Positions 1 to 18,700 of a DNA stretch of 64,000 nucleotides are shown here, piece by piece. The position numbers were made by a program, and so were the translations under genes. How positions within the stretch are numbered: position 1 is the stretch's first letter; the number at the start of each line of letters is the position of its first letter. The notes beneath the pieces were generated by a model, which saw only the letters and a program-made list of their open reading frames with translations, had not been told where the DNA came from and ran no database searches. The stretch lies in assembly GCA_003116995.1 (NCBI GenBank), contig BDSL01000079.1:186001-250000 (forward strand). The letters are read 5' to 3'. This stretch comes from Yamagishiella unicocca (lineage: Eukaryota > Chlorophyta > Chlorophyceae > Chlamydomonadales > Volvocaceae).

Positions 1-23
1 AGCGCGCGCGACGCCGCTCCCAC

Positions 24-3000
24 CTGGGTCCTCCCTTGAGCGCCAGCTGCAGCTGCGTCCTCGCCGCCGGACCGTCCCGCTTGACCTCCATCAGGAAGTT
101 GGCGTTGAGGACCAGCAACTCCACGTTGTTGGGGAACACGGCCATGCCGCACTGCACCGCGGACCAGGTGAGAGGATCACACAATACACGGGAAATAAGC
201 ACATATCAGCAAAACTGGTCAAGGAAAGCCAACACTGCGCGCGATTGTGCGGGCTGCACGACGCAAAAGCCTGTCTGGCTTGGTCAAGGAAAGCCAACAC
301 TGCATGCCGTTGTGCGGGGCGCATGACGAAAAAGCCCGTCTGACCCCAACCCCAGGGCGCGAGGAGGAGCGACGGCAACAACAAGTCGGGAACGGTATGC
401 TGCGCGCTGCCACAGTCGGGCGCGCACCTTGATGACGGTTTCGCCCACCAGCACCGACTCCTCGAGGATGACGCCATCAGTGTCGAAGTGGCGCATGGTC
501 CGGGCCAGCACCTCCACGTCCTCTGCGGGTCGGGCCCATTGTGGTTCGTCAGTTGCAGGTTCTTCGCTCTAGGTTTCGGAGGGGCACGGACTCGGGGGCG
601 ATCCCCGGGCTGTCGGAAACTTAGCGTGAGAACCCTTGACCCCCTCCAGGCCCACATCTTTTTGATTATCGTGTCCATCAGAAGGTAGGTAAGTCGGGCA
701 CACTGGCAGGTTACTCCTAGTCCCCGCAGGAAGGCACCGCCGACGTTGCAGGCCGTCAGCACTCAACGCCTGGGCTGAACGTCTTTCATGCTGCCATGTC
801 CCTGCCCTCCTGGCCCTTAACCCCCGTCTAGCCCTCCGTGCCTACTGTTGTACCTGGTGAGCCAAACACATGGATCTTCTTGAGCTTCGCTGCTAGCTCT
901 ATGTTGACAAACTTTTTCCTCGGGCTCATGCGGTGCCAGAACCACGCGGCCGTCAAGACCATTCCGAAGAAGATGGCGGGGAACACTCCGTATAGCACCA
1001 ACTGCACCAAGCAATGACCGTAGGAGACGGCGCAGCGCAAGACGCAACTTCAGGGCAAGGGAATTGAAACGCCAATGCGGTCGAGCATCGGCCATCAGGG
1101 TACAGGCTGGCATATGTTGTTATATACCCAAGATAGCGAGGTTTCCGGCACATCCATTGCGCTTGGGAGATCCGGCTGCGTGCGGCTGAGAGCGGCTCAG
1201 TTGGCTCGTCGGTGATGCTTTCGCGCACCCTGGGATAGAGCGATCATTCGGGAGCGGATGGCGGACCCGCGGGTCGCTGGGGACACCACTACTGGGGACC
1301 CACAGGCTGGGCCGCGGCGTCCCACTGAGGTTTCCGTCATCCCTCACAACCTCATAGGTTATCCTTCTTCCTTGCGCAAATGGGAACCAGGAAACGCTTC
1401 GCTGAAACCACGCAAAAACTGACCCACCTGGACCATTTTATGACCGACATCGTGATCACGTCTGTTCTTGTCAAACATGAAGATGCAGTAAATAACGCAC
1501 GTGTACGTCACGGCCATCCAGCCACCGACCCAGTAGAAGTTGACGTAGTAGCGCAAAAACGGCAGCTGGACGGAGTGCCGAGGGCGCAGACACGCGGGGC
1601 ACAGCGGGAACAGGATGGGCGGCTGATCAGGATGAAGCAGGCGTGAGGTGTAGGCAGGCAGCTGCAGCCGCGGAGCACGAAGCGCGCGCTGGCCCAGTCA
1701 ACGCACCCAAGGCGTAGGCAGCGTGCGCCCTCAAACGGGCAGAGATCCAGCAGTAACGTCACCGCTCGTAACGTGTAAGCACACGCCGCCTTACCCGTGT
1801 GAAGTTGAAGTACGTAATCGCCGCAGCGGCCGCAGCAATAAGCACCGCCTGCACCTTCAAGGCAGACGCCAGCGTGTTCACGGCCACGACGTATATCGCC
1901 TGCTTATCCGTGCCCCAGATGACGGGTGGCAGGAAGGAACACGGGCTCAGGTCAGGCGGATAAAAGCATCGGCTGCTGTCCACTCGTTTTCCTCCTCTCC
2001 GACCACGTGAATTCCCGCCCGCAGGACCACCGTGCGTCCCCGTGTGGCCCCACTGCACTCCGCATCCGACCTGCACCCCACGACGCCCGCTCATCGCTTG
2101 CTCGTTTGGCTACAGACCTCGTTTGGATACAATCATACAACCGGGCTTGCGAACCCCTCCGCACCTTGAGGACCAAAACGCGGAGTCGCGTGACAGCTGT
2201 GGGCGAGGCCATTATGCCGTTGGCTATCGGGTTGAGGTCGCACCCAGCCACCAGCTGCAGGGGACGCATACGAAAGCCAGCAGGCAGCGGCACACGAGCC
2301 CTTAGCTTGCTTGCGTGGCAAGCATACGCCCGGGATGCATCGTAGGACAGCGCAATACTACATGCATGTGTTCCATGGGCGCCATGCTACGCTAGAAGCA
2401 CGCCTGGATGCGCCAGTGCAGTAGGACGCATACCTAAATACGTCGACACGTAAGCGATTGTCCAGGCGCAGGAGCCTCACCGGGCATCGAAAGACTCGGG
2501 GCCAAAGCCCAACGACCGAACAACTCGGGGTTGCTCAGCCACTCAACAATACACCGTTGTTAAGGCATCCATGAACCCCGCTACTTAGGTCCTTAGGTCA
2601 CGGCTCAGCCGCAGGTGCGCTGCCCGACGGCCCCGCTCACCATGAGCCCTGTGCTGCAGAAGAACACGACCGAGGTGACTCCGGCCACCGCCATATGGAT
2701 GAGGTGCGGAGTCTCGAAGCAATCTGAAAGCGTGGGGGGCAAGGGGAGGAAGGGTTGGCCACGCCGAGGGTCGAGGGGGCGTCAACAAAGGAGAGGCGTG
2801 CGTGGTGCTCCTCCGTCGCAAGAGGGCGTGCGATGCAAACCCGAGGAGGATGGGCTGCCTAAGCCCTGGAACCCTACAGGAAGGCATATCTTTATCCCGG
2901 GATGAAAGGCGAAGCCGTAACTCAAGACGTCACATGTCCTGGCTATCAGGTCAATGTGGCGGTTGCAGCGGCAACGGCTTTCTCTCCCTGAGGACGCGCC

Positions 3001-5513
3001 CGGCACTTACGGACTTCCGGCCAGTACGCATGCGGGTATCCTGCACTCGCGGAGAACTTGCAGTTGAAGAGGAATATCATGAAATCGAAACTGCGGGACC
3101 GCAGAGCGGCGGCAGACGGTGGGAGGAGGGGGCAGGAGTCACCGCTGAAGCGAGTCGAAGTGCAGCGGCACGTTCCCGCACGAGCAGTGCGGGGTGGTCC
3201 GCGGGTGAACGAATGCCATCAGCATGGGTGCCGATGCATTGCCGACATGGAAACCCGCCCAGCGCGCCGCCGTCCCCGCCACCTACACAGCCATGTAGGC
3301 CAGGGTGAAGACCACCTCTGTAAAGAACTGGAGGAACTTGGCGAAGCGTTTGAGCATCTTGGAATGCTCCTGCAGAACGCGGGGTTGTTGGTCCAATGTT
3401 AGCTGCTGAATCAAAAGGGATAAATCCAATTGGACATGCCCACGTACCTGAGAAAACGTGTACATTCGGCAAGGAACTGTTTTTGCTTTCAGTAAGGTTT
3501 TTGTTTGGTGCTTATTTACACTACGACAGTAAAACAAACTCAATAGCTGGCGATGCAAGAGCCGCACCGAAACCAACGACCCCATGCGGAAGCTAGCCGT
3601 ATACTGCTGCCCCTCGAGTACGTCACCTGTCTGCGCATGGCAAGTGTAAGGATGCCAATGCATAAAACCGCGATGTACACGACCACGACAATGACGTAGA
3701 AGATTCGGATGTAGACGTCGTAGCCCTGTCAGTGCGTGGCGGTGGTGGGAGGGCAAGCATTACACACCGCTACATAAGATGTGCCAGTGGAACGGAGCCA
3801 CGGAAGGCGACGGGGAGGTCGGCAGGTGGGGAGCGAGCGTGGCGTATTTTTAAGCCGACCCACTAGAAATCGCCGTGTATGGGCACCACGATGCAAGACA
3901 AACAGTCATATCCGGAGGAGCAGCATCGAGAAGCCTCACTCCGCGTCAGGTTCCGGGCATTCCTTCCTCCCAATGCACTCCGTTCTCCAAACCCGTCAGC
4001 CTCATTACAGGCCTCCGCGTTGCTCCACCGGCCATCGCGCCCTCCTTGATAATCTCCTTTCGGAAGTGTGCTGTTCTGCTACACGCTCGCTTCGTTCCAG
4101 CTACCTCCAGGTGAGCCGCCCTTTACGGCCGCTCACCCAGTCCATTGCCCGCCAGCCCCCATCCCAGGAGCATCCTTCTTCTGCTCCAAACTACGCAGCC
4201 CCTTCACGATCATTTCCCCATGGGCTCGCTGCCCTCATTCGCCGCGCTGTTGCCGTACTCCGTTCCCGACCCTGTTACCAGGTCAAAGCCGGCAGCCTTG
4301 CCGGTTGCCTGACCCGCACCCCCCCGCCCGTGCCAGCTCTCTCCGACGACTCACTACAAATACCGCCACCCTCCCTATTGCCCCTCGCCCTCATCATCGA
4401 TACGGGGCTCGCTCCACGTCGCAACTCCTTACGGCCCTTCCCTCCGTTGCCTGGCCTCGATGCCCAGTACCCTTCAAGACGTTCCTCCAGCTAGTACTCC
4501 TTTTCCTCGACTTTCGGTTCCCGGGTTTCTTTCTAGCCCCCTTCCCTCATCCCAGCTACACCAGTACAGTCCCAGCAGCCCCCGTGGCATGCCTACTGTA
4601 TAGTGCAATTTGCTGTGGAAAGCCGACCGCTACGGTTTCTGCCCCTATGTCCATGCCCCTAATCCTTGAGTTCCTGTTGCGCGGTTGTGCACATTCATCC
4701 CATCCCCTTCTTCGCCCCTCCACTCCACATTGCGTGCCCTCAGCCCTACAGTTGGTGCGCCCCCCGGCCCGGCTCACCCAAATCCTCGCCACTGGAGAGC
4801 GCGGCAGCGCCCACCGGACAATCTGCCACACCGGATTCGAGGTGTTGATATCCCAGTTGTTGGTCGGGTTGAAGATCACCAGGAATGGGATCAGCCCCTC
4901 CAGGACAATCTTCACGGTTGCAAATTTCCAGCTGTCGATCGATTTGCTTCGTGACAGCATGTACCTTCAAGCACGAACGCGAGCGCGCATGCACGTGGGG
5001 GTGGCGATGCGTGCAGTTGGCGGTGATGCAAGCGGGAGGTGTTGAGAAGAGCCACAGGACTCATATGCGCACCCGCAGGGCCTGTCGCCGTTGCAACCCT
5101 CACGCACGGCGGGAGGCCGGCCCAATTGAAAAGCCAAGGCACCGTGGGCTTCAGGCAATGGACGGATCCCTCTCCCACCACATTGGGCCGGGCTGTCTTT
5201 CCTCAATGCTCAGCCTGGCCCCACCACAACGCACACGATACCCCAATTCCGTTGGCAGCGCACAACCTAGCCACACATATATAGATAGAGCTGCCACACC
5301 CAGCTCTACTTTGGGTCACTCCGAGGCAGACGCTGATAAGCACTGGCCAAACGACTTTCAGAATTCACCCTTTGCCCAGGTGTTAGGAAACCCCGTTAGC
5401 CACCCCGTTGCGGGCCCCAAACCTTACATCGCTGAGAAAATGCCCTCCTGCAACGACTTCTTTTGCTCCAGCAAGTCATCCTCGTCCCCATCTTCGTTAT
5501 GTCGACCGCGGTT
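24..5513 (-). CDS. TmcB-like multi-membrane protein, 3' end missing
   Basis: This resembles the large Chlamydomonas family annotated as Tiny macrocysts protein B-like (TmcB): many membrane helices followed by a soluble tail and often PAS domains. Exons with matching phases on the minus strand: 4931-4778, 3725-3627, 3369-3287, 3090-3011, 2723-2641, 2254-2165, 1899-1795, 1565-1428, 1001-854, 522-428 and 151-24. The last ends at a GTGGGA donor, so the gene continues off the left edge. Family-like segments are WKFATVKIVLEGL, FDFMIFLFNCKF, CFETPHLIHMAVAG, AGCDLNPIANGIMASP and FPNNVELLVLNANFLMEV. Hydrophobic segments in the first nine exons fit membrane helices. The last exons match the soluble region after the membrane domain. 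The N-terminus is not settled: an exon at about 5513-5428 (LLEQKKSLQEGIFSA) fits in phase and style, but about ten expected residues are then missing. The function of this family in algae is unknown; a sensory or signalling role is only inferred. Confidence 0.75.
216..343. repeat. Two-copy tandem duplication in an intron
   Basis: A unit of about 65 bp starting tggtcaaggaaagccaacac occurs at 216-280 and again, diverged, at 281-343. It lies inside the intron between the last two visible exons of the TmcB-like gene. Confidence 0.8.
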
Positions 5514-8500
5514 CCTGCCGCAGGCATGAGACCGGGTTCAGACATGTGATGGCACGCAGTCGTTCGGACCTTCTTTCGACCTTCGATACGACCTGAGTCA
5601 AACCAATCGATTCTGCTCCAAGTATGCAGCCATATGCAAGAATCCGTGCCCCAGCCTCCCAGCCCGAGCTTGGTCTCGACAGTCAATGCGTGCATATTGG
5701 CCGTCCGCCCTTCCGGTCGATGCCGGTTTCACTGGAACATACGCAATTAAGCTGTATGAATTTGGTCGCTATATGGGCGTGAAACGCGCCGAGTAGGCGT
5801 ACGAACCTATCTCACCTGCGCTTAAGTATTGCCCGGTCCGCTGCCTGTGACGAGGTCTCCGAGGCGTCGCCACTACGTTGAGAAGCTGATTCGGACATTT
5901 TCACTACGTTCAGGCCTAGTATTTGGTCTGTAGCAATCAAGCAGGTAAGGGCAGGGCCAACCCGGTCCGGGGCCCGCGCGAACGCGCGTGCCCCAGCGCC
6001 TTATCCTGGCGCTTGGGTTCTGTGATGGTGTCAGGTATATATCTGTGCTGCGCGTTTCGACAGAAGTTTGCCAAAGCAGAATGGCTTTAGTGGTAAGACC
6101 CTGTACAGCACTGTAACGTTAACATAATATCACAGTTTTTATTGGGTAAAAAGTTTCTACATCTAGAAGCAACGTCGTGTTTGGTAAGCGGCAGCCCAAG
6201 AAGGTCGTACATTATCGCTCCGAAAGCAGGCCGACTCACGCGCTCATCCCCTGCACGGGAACAGCAATATCCTTGGTACATGCATACGCGGTCAGACGGC
6301 GCCCAAAATGCACAAATGTCAAACCGCTGTCCTGCCTGGACCTTCATCTGACAGTACAGTCCAGGGACACTGCAAGTCGCTGCACACGTGTCTGCCACGG
6401 CAGCCACCGGGGCCATCGCAATGTTAACCCCTTTACCTGCAAACTTTGCCCAGTTTGGCCCCACAATAAGCAGTTCCTTGCAGGCCACAAGGGGGCTAGT
6501 CCCTGACCTGCACCCATCATCACCCCTTGCCAACCTGGTGGGTAGTCAAAGCAGCCGGTGGCACTCCGCCGGCCCATCTCAGGAGTGCCCGCGCGCCTCA
6601 CATTGTCTCCGGCCACACATATAACATAACATTCGTTGCGTTGCGGCAGACTCACTGCGCTTTACCGTGTCTCAGTGTACTAATGGCCCCACGGCACACC
6701 ATACACTCTCCCTTGACACACGGAATACATGGGGGTGTGAACTAAACTTGCCTGGGAGCCCGTGAGAGCCTTCGTCCGTAGCACCCAGACCCAGTCGTCC
6801 ACTGTGTTTTGCTACACACCGTTTAGTAAGAACAGTATAGTACCGGTGTAAACGGTTCTTCGCCAAAACGTGTCTCGTAATTGGCGGGTGGTTCGCTATC
6901 GAGGCCACGTGTATAGTCATTGTTTTCAGTCACAGCCGGTTGCACAAGCTTTATGCTGTGAGGCGTTGGTCGAAGAAGTATTGGGAATGCCTGGAAACGC
7001 ATTACTTTCGAGTGGTTTTTTATTCGAACGTCGCCTGGTATGAACCCGCGGGAATGCGGCGCTGAATGCCTGATAACCGAATGGTGAGGCATGAAACCAT
7101 GAACCCCTGTGCATCAGCCCTGTCCCTTGACGTTCCCCGTTCGTACTGTATACTGCATACACAGCGCAACCACAGCGCAACCACAAACCACCGAGCTGCT
7201 AAGCCAGACAACTCATAAGATAGAGCGGACGTGGCGAGGACAGGAGGCCACGCCCTGCCGCACCATCATCTCTCAGACGCAGTTAACCATGCCTCAACCA
7301 GCTTAAAGGAAAGAGCGTTCAGGACGGGTGAAGCAAAGATCTTGGCCAGCGTTGGGGAGCGGCGGGGGCTGCATTCCAGCTGGAGGGGACATTGTGCCCA
7401 CAAGGGCCGATACTGGCTGCCCACAAGCAAATGTCATCTCGCGAATTCCTTGGCGGAGGTGCAATTATGGTGGTGGTGCGATATATGGGACTTGCCGGTG
7501 CGGGAATATGCAGGCAAGCCCTTCGTGGGCTGCTGCGGTTGGTTAAACAAAGTTATGTGTTTATGACCTTTGCGGACATGTTGAAGGCAAGGCATTTATG
7601 GCAAAGGCAACGAGATTGCTGAAGGTCAGGTCCCGTCGTCCAATGTCAGGGCTACCGAAATGCCTGCTAATGTGGCCCGTGATAGCTGAACAGAACCTTT
7701 CGGGGAGTGGAAACATTTTCATGGGAATATTATTACTTTGTTATACGCAAAGTAAAAATATGGTCTTTAAGCCAGGAAACCGCGGTTACTAATGGAGAGC
7801 ACTGCCCAAGAATGATCTTCCAAATTCGAACTGTCACTCCTACGTTCACTCCCCTTGCATGTTATCTCATACACACCTGCTCGAATTGTATTATGTGCCT
7901 GGTCTGTAATACCACTGCCCCAAAGAAGGCCATATGCGATGTGCCCATGGCTGTCTCGTGTACAACTTTACTATCATTATGTACGACAGTGGGAGCACCT
8001 GCAAGCTGCAGCTGTCCCACTAAAACAGCCAGTGTTGTTCCACCACGGCCATGCTGGTTGGGCTAAGCTCCACTGAGTGAAGCTCACACCTAGCGGTGAT
8101 TGAGCTGTACTGTAGTCTTCGTAGGAAGGGCAGTAGAACTTGGATGTCATTGCACGTTACATGATGTTGCTTTGATTGCGCACAAGAGGGGACATCGAGA
8201 ACCTAGGGTAGGAACAGGCAAGCACTCAACTTGGTTGCTTCAAGCCATCCTTCGCGGGCTCGGCCGGCGCTCAAGGTACGTCGGGCAGGGGAATAAAAAC
8301 GATGTATTGCCAATGCACATATCGGCTTTCACCCATGTCTTTATCGGAGAGCATTTTATACCGCGGGGTTGGTAGTCCAAGAGCCGAGGGTGGGTTGCCC
8401 CCGCTGTTTCTAGCGAACGGTGGTTTGGAGATTAACCACTGTTGCTGAGATCTATCTATGTTGACCTATGAGCCATTTATGATGGCGGATTGGAAGAGCT

Positions 8501-9524
8501 GTTGCTTCACACAATGCAATGACCCCCTTCTCTTAAGCCCTCGCAACGACACCTTATTACGCGTCACCAATTTAACATGTTGTAATCATGCAGTGTTTTC
8601 GGCTTTCGGAAGGCTGCGGGAGTAGCTGAAAGTCATCACGCGGCAAGGACCGGGCTCTGGAGGCGACGTCCGCAGTAAGCAAGGGATTATAAGAGATTTC
8701 GTGTACTCTTGCAGGGATATAAGGCAAATAGTGCCCATGTCTTCGGCTCCCCAGTCTGCCTGCAAGCCGAAGGGCGCTGCTGCCCACTTTCGAAGCGAGA
8801 GTGCGAGGGTAGTGGACCTTGTTTGCCTACCCTAGCCTCTGCTGTTGTAGCCTTCGACATTTGCCGTCGTTAATAATGTACTGTGGAAGCCCTGGGTTGA
8901 CAAGACGCACATAAAACGCGGCTGCGGGCTGGCTGGGTGTCTGGGTGCTCATCCGTACGGAATATTAGTCCGTGAGCGAGTGGGGTTACGGCCGGCCACC
9001 AGCATTGGGAGGTTCGCCTTGGATCAGGTTTCTGCCGGGCGCCTGGACACTGCCGAATTAACTGCGAAGATCTTGCTCACTGGCGGTTTGTCCCGCGGCG
9101 GATGTTCCCTCACACCCTGACATGCCGTGTCAGTAAACACAAAACCCTGAACCCTTTGCTGCCTAGGGTTGTTTGCAATGGCTGCCTTACTCGTCTTCTG
9201 TATGCACGCACGAATAAGCAGACCCGCGTTATGCCATCCTGCGTGCATGGCCAAACCCCATAGGGCCAGATAGGGTTTGGCCTCACTGCCCGTCTGCACG
9301 ACCTGATCCGGCCGAGCTTTCTAGGGCCCACGACCCTCTTTCATAAACAGCACCCAACCACCCATGCACCCAACCACCCATCGCCAAACGTCTGTTCTAA
9401 ACGGTTTTTTCTGGCATCCATGGTTCTTCCTCGAACCACCCACCGCCACTTGGGCCCATCCTGCAGGTTGCGCGTCGGAGGCAGCCCCACCAGCTGGGGC
9501 AATACAGCCGCACGGAGGAAACAG
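5514..9524. other. Gene-poor interval between divergent genes
   Basis: About 4 kb separates the 5' side of the TmcB-like gene (minus) from the CDK7-like kinase (plus). Base composition is more balanced than in the flanking exons. No reading frame resembles a known family, the longest frames look like chance, and no splice-consistent exon chain was found. TGTAA motifs occur (for example near 7904 and 8579) and could be poly(A) signals of unannotated transcripts. I saw no tRNA or rRNA. It must contain the promoters of both flanking genes. Confidence 0.5.
9391..9438. repeat. Dispersed ~48-bp repeat, copy 1
   Basis: A segment containing tctaaacggttttttc followed by ggcatcca and cctcgaacc recurs at 12390-12438 in the fifth intron of the same kinase gene, with a few substitutions and small indels. 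This copy lies about 120 bp upstream of the kinase start codon. Confidence 0.7.
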
Positions 9525-9549
9525 GCCTGCCGTACAGCGTACGGCAGGC
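9525..9549 (+). promoter_or_regulatory. GC-rich hairpin just upstream of the kinase start codon
   Basis: A perfect 11-bp inverted repeat (9525-9535 and 9539-9549, arms GCCTGCCGTAC and GTACGGCAGGC) encloses a three-base loop. It ends five bases before the ATG at 9555 and is followed by an in-frame TAG at 9552. If the 5' UTR is continuous here, the mRNA would form a stable stem-loop next to the initiation codon, which could slow scanning. The inverted repeat is directly visible; the regulatory role is inferred. Confidence 0.5.
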
Positions 9550-9554
9550 GCTAG

Positions 9555-15799
<6,245 letters not shown>

Positions 15800-18700
15800 T
15801 ACGCGTGCAGCAGCAACCACAGGATCGGCATCAGTTTTCCTTGTGGCGCGTCCGGGAGCGGCCGCCATCCATGCCGTACTCCCTGGTGTGCGCTTGATCT
15901 ATGAAATGCTGTGTGCTGTGCAACGTGTCGCCGGGGGTATCCGGGGTGGGACCTCATGGTGAGGGTATCGTGCCCCAGAGGCCGTCGTCTGAGGCCGAAC
16001 GTGAAACCGCCGGCCTCGCCACCGCGCCCCGCAGGCCTCCGATGCAGACGGGTTGCAAGCCCATGCGCAGCAGCGGCATGAGTACCAGTTGCCGGACGTA
16101 AATGCCGAGGGCTCACAACAGCAACCACAGCAGGAGCGGCAACCGCGCTATTAGCGGAGCGGCCGGGCCACGGAGCACTGGAAGGAGGCGGGCGGGCAGC
16201 TATGGCAGTATGGTCGCGAGCCCATGTGAAGGCAGCAAGCAAGCAAGCGAGTGGCTTGCTGGCTGGCTTGCGTGTCGGGCAGTGCACGAGGAGGGAGAGA
16301 GGGCTCGTGGGAAAGGTGTTTTGGCGGTGTAGGAGCGTGGTCGCCCCAGAGGGTTGGCGGCATCTTGGGCGTTGAACTAGCCAGGTGTGATGTGAGGTGT
16401 GTCTGGAATGGAAGGAACAAGTATAGAGGCTTTGCGGGTGCGGCTGGCCGACTGGCTGGCTGGCAGTGGTTGCGGTTGCGGTCTGGTCAGCCACTACCGA
16501 TACGTCACCGTGGAGCTCCCAAGCGGCGTGGCGGCAACATGCGTCGTCCTGCGCCGCAGCCATGGGAGAAGCTCGCTCACCCGCGCGTTCGGTACCGGTT
16601 TCGTGCCAGTCGCACCCGGCGCAGGAAACAGTGAGACGGAGGACGCGGCCGTGTTGCGCTGTGTCACCATCACTACGAGGTATCATGAGAGGCGCAGGTG
16701 GCGAGGAACAGGAGCTTTCTATGTGGGGGGGGCCTGGGTCGAGAGCCACCCCGCTCCAAGTCCCCTCCCCCCTAAATCTCTCGAGTTCTACTGCTGTAGG
16801 AATTGCAGCGTGAATCGTGGCATTCGGCATTCGGCATTGATTGACGTAGCAGGGGTGGCGAGGAAGCATGACCCCTCCGGGGGCCGCCGGTTGCGCTCCT
16901 TTTGGTCAGCTGGAGGTGCTGGCGTGGAAGGGTGGTGCGGGCCGTGGTCCCTGGGGCGCACCACGATGGGGTCGTTGTTCCCGATCCCTTCGGATCCATG
17001 CGTGCGAAAGGGCATTTCGGCCTGTGGCCGAAACGCGCAATGATGCCGCATAGGAGGCCCTGAGCTGGGTATGTGGTCCCAACGGGGGCGGGGGATGATG
17101 AGCGGGGCGTGCCACCTCGCGCGCTGTGCCGTCGGTTGTTTCGTTTTGTCGGATGGACGCATTGTTGCCTTTGTGCGCTCGCTTGGTAGAAATGAATGAA
17201 TGCTGTCGAGGCCGAAGTTAGAGGGCGCTGCGTAGTTGGAAACAGTGAGGCTCAAGTAGGTGCGCACCGGCTAGTGCAGGTGGGGCAACAGTCGGTTTGA
17301 TATGCGGTTGGCAGTTACCAATCGCCCCGCCCGTAGGCAGACTCTTATCTTGAGTTACGTTAGCAATGCTCATCTAGTTATGGTAGGAGTAAGGCACCTA
17401 GTCAGCTTAGCGCAGATCGATCGCGTGTCCGCTCGTCTGACGGGGTGCGATGTAGAAACTAGAGGTATAGGAAGGCGCCCGCCTGGCTCAGCAGAGGCCC
17501 TTTTGATGTGCGGATGGCGAAGGATGGCTGTCAGCTTGATGATGTTTGTGGGGGGCACTGGAGGGTTGCGGGGCAGATGGCGGCGGCGCGTTGTGCCATT
17601 GGCCGCGACCCGCCGGGTGGCTGCTGCCGGCACAACCTGCTGCTGCCGGTGGGGCACCCGCCTGGGGAGTGGTGGTGTGGTGTGGTGTGCAATCCTGACG
17701 CGCCCCTCGCTTCGCAAAAAAAACGGTGCGTCGGCCTTGTTCTGATCGGCTCATGACCCGTTGGGCGTGAAGGGTTTGAGCGGGGCCGGAGCAGCGTGGG
17801 AGCGTGTGCGGAGTGGAGCCCGAGGTACGTGGGTGAGCTGGATGGTCAGAATAGAACAGGACAGGATAACGCATCTCGGGTATAAGTGTGACTCTTATCA
17901 GATGCCATGGACAAATGCCTGACACCACGGCAAGCACTGCTTATTGTATCGGACCGATGCGCTGTTGCACAATGTTCGGCGTGTCCGCCGTCGGTCCGGA
18001 GGCGGGGGAAGCACTGCGCGGGCGTCTACGGGGTTCCGGGGTAGGCTGGTGGGAACGCAATGTGCAGCAATAGGCGATCGGACGGATCCGTGGTACGCTG
18101 GGGCTGAGCCGGACCGGCGGGGGGGGAACTGTAGTGAGTACCACTATGGCGGCGGCTGGTGGTTGGTAGCGACATTACGTGGAAGAACACTTACGGTGGT
18201 CAGAGAGAGTTGGTGGCGTGCGGCCCCGCAGCTGGCCACCAGATAGCGGCGTGAAAGGCGGCCTAGCAACCGAAGCTGCAGGTCATCAATGTGGCTGCTA
18301 TGTGGTCACAGGCGGCGCGTAGGGTGCCACTAAAGACGTGGGTCGGTGCCGTTCCGGACGTCCGCCGCCGGCAGCAGCAGGGCATGGTCACGGTAGGCGC
18401 TGCCGCGTGTGCACCCAGAGGCTTCCTGCTCCTGCGCTAAGGCCCTAAACCCTGCCGTCACTGCGGACATGCCATGACATACGGTATTGTGGGCTAGGGA
18501 TAAAGTGTGGTTTCAGATCGACCGGGGTTTTCTGCCACCTCCATGGCTCGGGTGTCGCTGCGGGCGGGCAGATGGCGCGGTGGTCAAGTGCGTGGGGGTG
18601 GGCGCTTATCGGTGGCGGGCGGTGCGAGGGCGTCATGGCCATTTCCTGTCGTGCGATGGCGGCTAAGCAAGTGGTGGCGGGCGGGCGGAGTTCGCAGTTC

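Noticed and set aside
6087..6533. 148-codon minus-strand frame
   Set aside because: No similarity, no splice context and atypical composition; likely chance.
16251..17043. Frame of about 214 codons starting near 16399
   Set aside because: No recognised similarity or splice chain; composition like surrounding non-coding DNA. Kept as unassigned spacer.
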